From: Termitomyces sp. T153
Lineage: Eukaryota; Basidiomycota; Agaricomycetes; Agaricales; Lyophyllaceae
NCBI GenBank assembly: GCA_018296165.2
Contig: JACKQL020000038.1
Span: 124,001-188,000, forward strand
Reading direction: 5' to 3'
DNA length: 64,000 bases
Shown: piece after piece, positions 22,001-32,051 of the stretch
Numbering within the stretch: position 1 is the stretch's first letter
How the letters are laid out: each line of letters starts with the position of its first letter
The notes under the pieces: model-generated
The model's input: only the letters and a program-made list of their open reading frames with translations
Databases searched by the model: none
Told to the model about the DNA's origin: nothing
Program-made: the position numbers and the translations under genes

Positions 22001-25000
22001 TGGTTCTTGACCAAGCTCGAGAACATTTTTATGATGGAAAAGTGTCTCTCGTAAGTTACTTAGGATCTGTCCTTGACCATCTTCTGACATCATTGCCAGC
22101 ACCTGCAACGTGTCTACTGTGTCATCGACCCTTCTCCGTCAGGCCAAGCAACTTGGTTTTTCGGATCGTCAGCTGGCTACCTGCATGAGTTCGACTGAAC
22201 TTGCTGTGCGCAGGCTTCGTCAAGAGAACGGGATTGCCCCATTCGTTAAACAAATCGATACCGTTGCTGCAGAATTCCCGGCTTTTACCAACTACCTCTA
22301 TACTACATACAACGCCTTTGAGCACGATGTCAAGTTCGATGACCGAGGTGTCATAGTTCTTGGATCGGGTGTCTACCGTATCGGATCCTCTGTCGAGTTC
22401 GATTGGTGTGCAGTTCGGGCTATTAGGACATTGCGCGAACAAGGTCTCCCAACGGTCATGGTCAACTATAACCCAGAGACTGTCAGTACAGACTACGATG
22501 AAGCGGATCGTTTGTACTTCGAGAATATCAGTTTAGAAACCATTCTTGATGTCTACGACGCTGAGCAGTCCCGTGGTGTCATACTTTCCATGGGCGGTCA
22601 GACCCCCAATAACATCGCCCTCCCGCTCTACCGTCAAAATGTCAAGATCTACGGAACATCACCCGAGATGATCGATACCGCAGAGAATCGTTACAAGTTC
22701 TCTCGACTTCTTGATGCAATTGGGGTTGACCAGCCCCATTGGAAGGAGTTAACTAGCTTTGAGGAGGCTTTGGCGTTTTGCGACAAAGTCGGCTATCCGG
22801 TGCTCGTGCGGCCCTCGTATGTTCTTTCTGGGGCGGCAATGAACGTCGTGTCCACCGGAGACGACCTGGAGAATTATTTGACCCAGGCTACCGCCGTTTC
22901 CCGTGATCATCCCGTCGTTATCACCAAATACATTGAGCAGGCTAAGGAAATCGAGATGGACGCTGTTGCCAAGGACGGAAAGATGGTCATGCACTACATC
23001 TCTGAGCACGTCGAAAACGCTGGTGTTCATTCTGGAGACGCAACCCTTATCCACCCTCCTCAGGACCTCGACCCTGAAACCGTTCGTCAGATTGAGGAAG
23101 CTACAGCCAAGATCGGTAATGCCCTCAACGTCACCGGCCCCTTCAATATCCAGTTCATTGCTAAGAACAACGAGATCAAGGTCATCGAATGCAATCTCCG
23201 CGCCGCTCGTTCTTTCCCTTTCGTCTCGAAGGTCACGGGCATTGATGCTATCGAGATGGCGACGAAGGTCATGCTCGACATCCCCATTGAGGCATACCCT
23301 GATACCGGCCTTCCTCCGGACTACGTTGGTGTCAAGGTCCCTCAGTTCAGCTTCAGCCGACTCTCGGGCGCGGACCCCGTTCTGGGTGTTGAGATGGCTT
23401 CGACAGGAGAGGTGGCCTGTTTTGGACGAAACAAGTACGAAGCGTATCTGAAGGGTCTCATTGCCACTGGCATCATTCCACCGAAGAAGAATATCCTCTT
23501 CTCAATTGGCAGCTATCGCGAGAAACTCGAGCTTCTTCCATCGATTCAAAAGTTGAGCAGTGCAGGATACAATATCTTCGCCACTTCTGGTACTGCCGAT
23601 TTCTTGACGGAGCACAACGTTCCATGCAAGGTGTGTTCTATGTTATACAATGACGCTCTCTTCAATAAAAATTTTCATGACAGTACCTCGAGACTCTCGG
23701 CGAAGACAGCCGCAGTCAGCAGAAGTCCGAATATTCTTTGACGCAGCATCTGGCTAACGACCTTATCGACATGTATATCAACTTGCCTTCTAAAAACCAT
23801 TATCGTCGCCCCGCAAGCTATTCCTCCAAGGGATATCATACTCGTCGCATGGCTGTTGATTTCGCGGTTCCCCTAATCACCAACGTCAAGAATGCAAAAA
23901 TGCTTGCCGAGGCTCTCATTCGCAGACTCCCACTTGATGTGTCCTCCGTAGATTCGAAGAGTTCGCATCAGACACACTCCTTCCCTGGCCTTGTTAACAT
24001 TTCTGCATTCGTCCCTGGCCTTACAGAGAACAGGCAGAATGTTACTGCCGTCACTGAAGCTTCCATCAGTGCCGGTTTCACAACTACCATGATTCTTCCT
24101 TGGGATGGAAAGAGCACGATTGTCGATCGCCCTTCACTCGAGAGAGCTCAGGCTAGCGCTACCGGGGCTGCTGCATCCAACTACACTTTGAGTATCATCG
24201 CCTCAGTGACCAACTCCCAGATTCTAGACGAGGAGACTCTTGCTGAGGTTAAATCCTTATTTATACCTTTTGGAGTTGCTGGTGCCTCTTTGCCTGTGTC
24301 TGCCGTTGCCATGCATTTCACCACTTGGCCAGCCGACAAACCCATCATCTCCGATGCCAAGGGTTCAGATCTCGCATCCGTCCTTCTGCTTGCCAGCCTT
24401 CACAGCCGCAGCGTCCATATCACTGATGTTCGCTCCAGCGATGATCTCCTCCTCATCTCTCTCAGCAAGGCTAAGCAGCTGAAAGTCACTTGTGATGTTT
24501 CGGTCTATTCCTTGTTCTTCACACGGGAGCAGTACCCTGATATGATCGCTCTTCCCACAGCGGCTGATCAAAAGCTGCTCTGGAAAAATTTAGGCACTAT
24601 TGACGCTTTCTCAGTCGGCCACGCCCCGTACAGGCTCGCTCATGTAAACGGGAAATCATCATCTCCAGCTTCTGGTATTGAAGAAACCCTCCCTCTGCTA
24701 CTCACCGCTGTGACGGACGGTCTTCTGACTCTCGATGACATCCGCCTTCGCCTCCATGACAATCCGGCTTCCATCTTTGGCATCGCTGATCAGCTTCATA
24801 CCAGTGTTGAGGTAGTTCTAGGGCGTAGAGTTCCTTTTGCCAAACGTTCGTCTGGTTGGTCGCCGTTGGACGGCAAGACAGTCTCGGGTGCTATTCACCG
24901 CGTTATCGTCCATGGCAACACGACTTTCCTTGACGGGACACTCTTGTCGACATCTGGAAGGGACGTGTCCGCTTCGTCCATGAGTCATCCAGCTCCTTCT

Positions 25001-26219
25001 GCCTCTACAATCCCACGTCCATCGACGCCCGCTGTGAAAGACGTCGAGCGTTCCGCCGTCATGACGTTGCCTATAGTTACTCAGGGGTCGCCAGCCAATC
25101 AGCTTTACTCTCATATACTTCCTCATCCGAGTTTCCATCGTCGCCATATCCTGACTGTCAAGCAGTTCACTCAGAAGGACCTATACGACCTTTTCTCTCT
25201 CGCTCATGAGATGCGCCTTCAGGTGGAACGGAACGGCACTTTGGACATCTTGAAAGGAAAGGTTCTTTGCACACTATTCTACGAACCTTCTACTCGGACG
25301 AGTGCCTCCTTTGACGCTGCAATGAAGAGGTGTGGTGGTACAGTTGTCCAGGTCAGTGCGGATCGGGCATCGGTCCAGAAAGGCGAGACTATACCCGACA
25401 CAATTCGCACGCTCTCCTGTTATACGGACGCGATTGTAATGCGCCACCCTGACGTGGGGAGCGCGCAGTTGGCTGCCAAAATCTCGCCGGTTCCGATTAT
25501 CAATGCTGGCGATGGTGTTGGGGAGCATCCCACTCAAGTGAGACCCATTCTAATCTTTGATTTATGTTATTTACGTGTTTTCGCTTTAGGCTCTCCTTGA
25601 CATCTACACGATTCGCTCTGAACTTGGTACTGTCAACGGGCGTACTATCACTCTTCTCGGAGATCTCAAGAATGGGCGCACCGTGCACAGCTTGGTTGCC
25701 CTTCTTTCCCTATACACCGTTCGGCTGAACTTCGTTTCTCCTGCTGCGCTCTCAATGCCTTCCAACGTTGTCACAGCAGCACGTAAGGCAGGCATTCCAG
25801 TTACCATCTGTGAGTCGCTAGACGAGGTATTGGCCGACACCGATGTCTTGTACGTCACCCGTGTGCAGAAGGAGCGGTTCGCAAGCGAGGCAGAGTGGAT
25901 GCAAGTGAAGGATGCTTACCGCGTCGATCACGCTGTCCTCTCGAGGGCGAAGGAAGAGATGATCGTCATGCATCCCTTGCCTCGAGTCAATGGTAATAAG
26001 AACCCCCTTACTTCTGAGTCTATCTTCGTTCTGACATGTATTCGTTTCCAGAAATCGACCCCGAAGTCGATTTTGATTCGAGAAGGGCAGTCTACTTCCG
26101 GCAGATGCGCTATGGTCTTTTCGTACGTGTCTACTATCATCTTCCATATCGCCTTCCTTGTGAACTCATTTTATGCTCTCCAGGTTCGGATGGCACTCCT
26201 TGCCAGCGTCATGGCTTGA
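19059..26219 (+). CDS. URA2: Multifunctional pyrimidine protein: CPSase-ATCase (Ura2 type)
   Basis: Ten exons (19,059-19,284; 19,335-21,190; 21,247-21,435; 21,486-21,818; 21,872-22,050; 22,100-23,630; 23,684-25,537; 25,590-25,992; 26,052-26,122; 26,184-26,219) encode 2,225 residues, close to the 2,214 of yeast Ura2. Domains in order: glutamine amidotransferase (nucleophile Cys in GICLGHQ near residue 334, FHPES near 416); two CPSase ATP-grasp halves (from about 470 and 1,006); an MGS-like allosteric domain near 1,390, the site of UTP feedback in this family; a dihydroorotase-like domain near 1,540 whose metal-binding histidine motif is replaced by NISAFVPG and so should be inactive; and aspartate transcarbamoylase (carbamoyl-phosphate loop EPSTRTS near 1,971, then [11 protein letters not shown] and MHPLPRV). 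It makes carbamoyl phosphate and carbamoyl aspartate, the first steps of UMP synthesis. A separate dihydroorotase gene must exist elsewhere. The start context is CACCATGACC. Confidence 0.97.
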
Positions 26220-27303
26220 TGATAGCATTTGAGTTTAACTCTTACAAGTTCATTTATCAACGACTAGAAAATCTTATGTCAAACAAAAGTAACATACCAG
26301 GAAGTCTCATCTATATAGCAGTTGATTACACACAGCACACATAGCATTAGCACATCAATGACAATTCAATCTATCTTTGTAGCAACTCATATGCCTAGAT
26401 TTTCGTAGGAGAGGGAATCAATTGTATCCAATACCAGAACCTTTGAAATTGAATTCGTATCTATCTACTGTCTGTAGATTCGTATCCATCCATTAAGTAT
26501 ACGTATGTAATGAGCGCTGAGCTTGTCTCCGAGCGAAATACTTACTGATGTTTCCACTCTATCCGGCCGATATGATTGGATTGAATTGCACAGGCGCTGG
26601 ATGGTTTATGAATACTCATCACTCGTGGTTCTTCATGCGCATGCCTCAACGACTACGTCATGAGCCCATACTACACCACAGTACACGCGAGTAGCCTCTG
26701 CCTCCCGAGTTCAATGGCCATTGCCAAGGTCCCGCTGACCCACCAGCTCCAATCCCAAAGAGTGCGAAATCTTACGACGTCTCGGTCATAAATGCCTTAA
26801 TGTCTGTGGTTGCAAAAGCACAGCATACAGCTTCCCAATCTTCACGCTATCGTCGTACCCAACCACACAACTCTACCCAACCCAAGTACTTCCCGTCATC
26901 TGCCCTCGCACACATCCGCACTGCCCCAAGCCAAACTGCAACAAGAGTTACAAGCAGGCCAATAGACTCAAGTACCAGATGTCCTCGCTTTATCCATCAG
27001 GCTGTGGTTGCTTGTGAGGCAGAGGGCGTTGTCGGTTTAGCTGGGCTCCAGTTGGAGCTTGAGAAGAAAGGTGCGGTGTGAGATAAATTGAGATGTATTC
27101 TGCGCTATCGGTCACAATCGGTATCTCCTGCCTCTACAGCGCAAAATATAAATGTGCTTCTGCAACCAATTTTGTTAGAATCAAAGCATTTACTCATGAA
27201 TGGCTTGTTTGGACACTTATTGACAGCAGAAGTTTCTGTACTTCATAAGTACATTTGGTACGGCACATGAGACGAAGGCAAAGTCATATTACGTGGAAAG
27301 AAA
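26220..27303. other. Intergenic, no supported gene
   Basis: 1.1 kb after the URA2-type gene. A 93-codon plus-strand frame (26,800-27,081) has no recognisable domain or splice context. Nothing else stands out. Confidence 0.5.
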
Positions 27304-28660
27304 CTAAGCAGAAACATCAACAGCTCGAGACGTAGACATTAAGCGCCGAGAAAGAAGTTCAGCCATACTCCCATTAGTTGCCAGTATCGTCATATCTTCC
27401 TTATCATCCAAGATTTGATATATTTGCTCAGCAATCCCAGATAGATTTGCAACGCGACTACATGGAGCACGGAGGGTGAATGGGACTGGATCAGGCAACT
27501 GGAGTTCTTGACCCATGGCAGCCGCAGACTTGGGATTGACATTGAATGTAACACGTGGGGGGTAGGGCAAGAGCAAGCCAGCTAATGTCTGAGGAAAAAA
27601 GCTAGAAGCACAGATGTCATAGGTGATTTCCTGGGACAATGTAGCTTAGATAAAGAATAATAAGCTGATGATGGGACATACTTGACCAAGCACCAGTTCA
27701 AGCCAGAGTTGAAAGCAGTCAAAGTAAGTGGTGCATAATTTCCCTGTCATGGTTATGACATTATGAAGACCATTGATCCTGCCACCATACAGACTTTTTG
27801 CGCCTTCCCCAAGACCGAACGACTCGAGGATTTGTAAGACTGTTACCGAATAATTCTATTAGATGATCAATCGGAGAAACAGCGTCCACAGAAATAGCTA
27901 CTAACGCTATCACCATCCGAGTCTTGAATGCTCTTTAGGGGAATAGGCCCATAATGGGCCACTTCCATATTTACTAACAGATGTTTAGTAGGATTCTGGC
28001 TGGCTGCCCTGATCTCTGCAAACTCCGGCAAAGACTGAGAATCATGACTGCCACTGAGAGCACATCAGTATCCATCACAGAGTAGAGCCTAAAGCGATGG
28101 GCCAAGGTCCAACTCAAGCACCTAGGAAACATGAGTACGCATACTTCTTTTCTGGCACTCTGTCTTGTCTGCTCGATTTTGCCTAATTCATCCAGGATTA
28201 TGTCCCTGCAGACGCCAAAAGATTGTCGAGAGGGAGTTCCAATACTGTAGGTTTACCTCCTGCATCAGAATAAACTGGATGTCGTTTCGTTCGTTCAGAA
28301 TATTGCCGAAGACGATCAACGAATTCACACGCTAGCAACAAATGCTCTTGACAGAAGCAATGATGGCGGCGTATATATCCTCGTTATGCCGGAATTTGAA
28401 GCTGATTTCGAAGAATAGACGGTGAGACGGTGTAGACCCTAAACAAGCATCAGCATGGCCCCAAAAATCCCTCAATAAGAAGGTCAAAGTTCGGGCTGAG
28501 GGGGTCATTATATCTGGCGGTAGTGTTGCGGGAGGGGTCCGAGGAGGCTTTCTTTTCTACCTGCAGTAACGATTCCCAAGCACAGCGCCCCTTATATTCA
28601 AGTCTACATTGTTCGACAGATGGAAGAGCGGGCCTCATTTGCGGTTGAACCAAGGACACT
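27304..28660 (-). CDS. HNH_2-domain protein (probable, possibly decaying)
   Basis: On the minus strand the last exon (about 27,631-27,304) ends with TAG and joins upstream exons at consensus splice sites. The C-terminal part has the order seen in fungal HNH_2 (PF13391-like) proteins: a MEVAH motif, an LESFGLGEGAKSLYGGRINGL block followed by HNVITM, an FDCFQLWLE block, and a tail with VANLSGIAEQI. The N-terminal part includes VEQCRLEYKGRC and LIEGFLGP as in relatives. The motif corresponding to LHxxFD reads LCTTYFD, so a catalytic or metal-binding histidine may be lost, or my frame is off by an indel. Another minus-strand exon with a coiled-coil look (KYYLQNSELKWQVGELEL, near 28,870-28,790) may belong to it, which would move the start upstream. 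The role in fungi is unknown; related domains are nucleases. Confidence 0.5.
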
Positions 28661-29138
28661 TTTGTTGGCAGTGACTGAGACCTGAGCTCACCGACATTCC
28701 CTTAAAGGGCAATTATCAAGTGCACAACTCAACAATCCTTTAATCGTGGTAAGTATCAAGTGATCACCCAGCCGGAACATACTATTACTTAGCTCAAGTT
28801 CACCTACCTGCCACTTTAGCTCCGAATTCTGGAGGTAATACTTTTGTGCCGCTCGCGTTTGTGGCTCCTCAAGCTTCAAGAGATCTATTCAACGAAAGCC
28901 CGTGCCGAAAACATCGCTAGTATTCGAGGAAAGAGATCCGAAACAGCGCGGGCTGAAGTACGACTTCGTGACAGTAGGATTGGACTTGAAGGACCCTGGT
29001 ATTGATTATATTGTACCTGTCAATGGAAAGTACGCAGAGATATGGTTCTCTAGGCGTTAGATCAAGTTAAGGTTCAATGACTATCAGACACCACGGAAGA
29101 GAACTATAGGAGCCACCCAGCCTATTCTATTAACAGCC
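28661..29138. other. Ambiguous coding-like interval between HNH and SLATT genes
   Basis: Both strands stay open here for 40-60 codons. On the plus strand a frame ending at the TAG near 29,058 includes KYDFVTVGLDLKDPGIDYIV. On the minus strand the coiled-coil-like stretch near 28,870-28,790 could be an upstream exon of the HNH gene. I cannot decide which strand is real. Confidence 0.3.
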
Positions 29139-29594
29139 ATGGCCGAAAGAGACAAGTATGCCCTCGAGGCCAAGGTATGCTTCAAACATCACCACCCGGT
29201 TGCAGGTCACACTTGGAGCACTCACGACCGGCTTGGCGGCTCTCTCAGTCATCAGGTGAGTCCAACAACACTCAATCAGAATTTGATTGGTCTAGACTAC
29301 AAATTGCAAGAGCTATCCTTGGTATGGTATAAACTTCGATCTGCTTAGGACTTGGCCTCATCAACCCTTAACAAGATGGCTTCTCCGCTATCACAGCTTC
29401 CTATCTGGCTCGCGCTCGAGGATCTAATGGACCGGAGCTACCGCTTGTGAGGGTGAAAGATCTAAGCCAGTTCATTCACCAAAGTGAAGCATTCCAAATG
29501 GACTTTGGACTGATCCTTGACGATAAGTATGACAAAGAACTTCAAGATCTCCGGGATCGCTTCGAAGGACTCCTCGGAAACTCTGATGGGTAGG
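29139..29594 (+). CDS. SLATT-like (fungal) two-helix membrane protein, short or truncated
   Basis: The frame starts MAERDKYALEAK and, after a 31 bp intron-like gap, continues VTLGALTTGLAALSVI. A later exon reads ASYLARARGSNGPELPLVRV, then VKDLSQFIHQSEAFQMDFG and a C-terminus with RDRFEGLLGN, ending at TAG 29,592-29,594. These are the landmarks of the fungal SLATT domain: two adjacent membrane helices with a conserved SYLARxRGSNEPE motif and an acidic-hydrophobic C-terminal helix. The connection between the two halves (about 29,270-29,375) could not be resolved cleanly, and the first helix looks shorter than in relatives, so it may be truncated. SLATT proteins are predicted pore-forming effectors linked to nucleotide-signal conflict systems in bacteria; the fungal role is unknown. 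Confidence 0.55.
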
Positions 29595-30217
29595 ATCGAC
29601 AATGTCATGTTCTGTTCACTTGAAGACCATATCAAAGGCAGCGTCGACTGGCACCATTAACCTGATCACATCAACTCCGCATTATTACAATGCCTATCAT
29701 TTGGTAATACATACTGCGGTCCTCGCTGAATGCATTTTGACATCCATACTCGATATACATATCTACAAATATCGACACTCCTAGAGACTGGACCGATGAC
29801 CTCGTGTAATTAGGCAATTACGGTTATATTATGCGTTCAAACTCCCAACCTCGCTAGAAGAAAAACACGTCAGAGTTTTGCACATATCCTTATTAATCGG
29901 TTACCGTGACATGCGCAGAAATAGAATCTCATAGGAACCTTCATCGAAGTGTTTTTATGTCGGATCTCAGAGCCATTGTGATCATTCATGTAAATGTATC
30001 TTTACCTTCCAATATATCTTTATGGCCCCTTTGTACGCGCGATGTACGTTAGAAATTCTACGCGTGAGGCACGTGTAACAATCACGAGATCACGTGCTTC
30101 CGTGTTGTCATTGGAATTAACTTCTTCCCTCTTTCTCGTGGACCTCAACGTGTTTCTCTTCTGTTGAATCGCCCTTCTTGGCATCAACAACTACTCAGAA
30201 TCGTAATTATTGTCAAG
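29595..30217. other. Intergenic; NC2-alpha promoter region
   Basis: About 0.6 kb with no gene. It contains two CACGTG boxes near its right end, annotated separately. Confidence 0.6.
30070..30096. promoter_or_regulatory. Twin CACGTG E-boxes upstream of NC2-alpha
   Basis: Two perfect palindromic CACGTG hexamers lie at 30,070-30,075 and 30,091-30,096, exactly 21 bp apart (two helical turns), 122-148 bp before the NC2-alpha ATG. CACGTG is the classic site of bHLH factors such as Cbf1 and Pho4. Regulation by such a factor is inference. Confidence 0.45.
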
Positions 30218-30931
30218 ATGAAGAACAAGAACAAGCAGACAAAGTTTCCTGTGGTACGACTTCTTTACCTTTGAGAGAAACCCGTGTGAATGTACATTTT
30301 CTCAAAGGCGCGTATCAAGAAGATAATGCAGAAGGATGAGGAGGTTGGAAAGGTCGCACAAGCTACTCCTATTGTTATTTGTATGTGTTCTGAATTTGTC
30401 TTCTCGACATGATGATAGCATCTCGTCGATCCATGACAGCAAAAGCTCTGGAACTGTTTCTTGGCCTAATCATCGACCAAGCCAGCAAAGTCACGACGGA
30501 CAGAGGTTCAAAGAAAGTGGAGGCGTATCATTTGTGCGTTTACTCTACTTTTGCGTGATGTTTGATCGTTGATCTGTCAATCTAGAAAACATGCAGTCGA
30601 AACGACGGAAATGCTTGATTTTCTCAAAGAAATTGTGGAAGGAGTGCCAGATCCGTCAGCAGGTGGAACCATCGACTTAGAAAGTGAGAATGCAGAGGCA
30701 GCTGCAAAAAAGAAGAGAGGAAAAGGCAAGAAGGCTGCAGGCAATGAAGTAGGAGAGCCACCAAAAAAACGACGAAAGAAGAAGGGCGGTGATGAAGAGG
30801 GCGAAGGTGCGGGAGGAAATGCTGAATCTAAAGAGGAACAAAAGGACGGCAAACGAAGTCGACAAGTCGTATCGAATTATCGACCTCGGAGTCCGAGCAG
30901 CGACGACGACGGCTATGATGAACATTCGTGA
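30218..30931 (+). CDS. NC2-alpha (DRAP1/Bur6), histone-fold TBP repressor subunit
   Basis: Four exons (30,218-30,253; 30,308-30,380; 30,440-30,533; 30,586-30,931) encode 182 residues. The histone fold spans about residues 10-90 (FPVARIKKIMQKDEEVGKVA, VISKALELFLGLII, YHLKHAVETTEMLDFLKEIV) and is collinear with human DRAP1 and yeast Bur6. The C-terminal half is highly charged, with a lysine-rich tract (KKRRKKKGG) that can serve as a nuclear localisation signal. With NC2-beta it binds TBP on promoter DNA and blocks TFIIA/TFIIB entry. POLE4 or another histone-fold subunit is the alternative, but the KKIMQ-DEEVGKVA signature favours NC2-alpha. Convergent with the Sld5 gene, stop codons about 105 bp apart. 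Confidence 0.9.
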
Positions 30932-31035
30932 AGGCCACTGCTTAGGTGCCGTGGCCTCTGTAGTATTATAATACTGTATACTTTATTGATCATGAAAGGC
31001 GAACATCCAGGTGCGGTCATGTTTGTGATGCTCGA

Positions 31036-32051
31036 GCTACACGAGTTCAACCTCTCCTCGAGCGACGAGCTGCTCGATGACGTAGTATGGCACTAACGAA
31101 ATATGATTTTTCCGCATCTCTAGAGCTGTTCCACTGTGATAACAACGGTCGGATGAGACGATACAAAAAACCATTAGGACTCACTCCGGCAGACGAATTG
31201 GCGGACAATCCCGTAGCGCATGTACAAATACAGGTCGTGTTTTGTCGGGTTGAGTAACTGAGAGGTGTTAAAAAGAACGTTTGAGGATTAAAAACAAAGC
31301 GGATGCGCACTCATGCTGGGAACAAAAGGAATTGAATCGTCCAAGTGGGCCTGAGACGGAGGCAAACTCTGTAACACACACTTGTACAAGTGGCGGTCGA
31401 GGATGTTTGCGTATCTGAACATGAACATTGTTAGATTTGTGGGTCAATTGAGAGGCGAGCGATTACCGTCTTGCATGATCCAATTCGCCAGTTGTCAGAC
31501 GCGTCTGAATTTCAGCATTTGTCGTGATGAACCGTGCATATTTGTCTATCTAAGATGTGCCCTGAGCATGCTTAAGAAGTACTCCTCGTAGATACTAACA
31601 CAGAGCGGCTTACCTTATAATGTCGAGTGCGCACGTATGATCGTACAATGAACTTCACCCGTTCCATCTCGGTCTGAGCAAGCATAATCCTTACATGCTC
31701 GTCCTCCGATGTCGATGTATCCTCTCGTAGTAGTTGCACCGTTTGCGACTATCGAGTGACCGTCAGATTAACAAGATCGTAAACAAAATAGTTGAATCGT
31801 GCCTGCCGTCGTATATGATCAAGTATATTCACTAGAAGCTCTTCTTGTGCAGGCAAGATATCCAAACAATTCCTTTCGTTTATCCAATGTCGAATTAGTT
31901 GATGTAAAGGGGTCTCCCCTTCAGCTGACAGTGTCGATACATCATCAGCGGGCCTTGTAACCACATCGTCATCGTCAGGGGCATTGCGCACACGGTCGAT
32001 GAATGAGCGTTCTCCGGCAGCCAACAGATCATACTCCTCGTCCCAATCCAT
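31036..32051 (-). CDS. SLD5: GINS complex subunit Sld5
   Basis: Minus-strand gene starting at ATG 32,051 with an acidic N-terminus. A GINS A-domain follows (ETPLHQLIRHWINERNCLDI, LPAQEELLVNILDHIRRQ, RIMLAQTEMERVKFIVRSYV, RTRHYKIDKYARFI) and a B-domain at the C-terminus (LRDCPPIRLPE, then a tail with LVPYYVIEQLVARGEVELV), stopping at TAG 31,036-31,038. Exons are separated by short introns. The first intron (after RRQ) appears to use a GC donor rather than GT, because the next exon then continues exactly as in homologues. Sld5 with Psf1-3 forms GINS, part of the CMG replicative helicase. The protein looks complete. Confidence 0.93.

Noticed and set aside
26800..27081. A 93-codon plus-strand frame
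   Set aside because: No homology recalled and no supporting splice sites.
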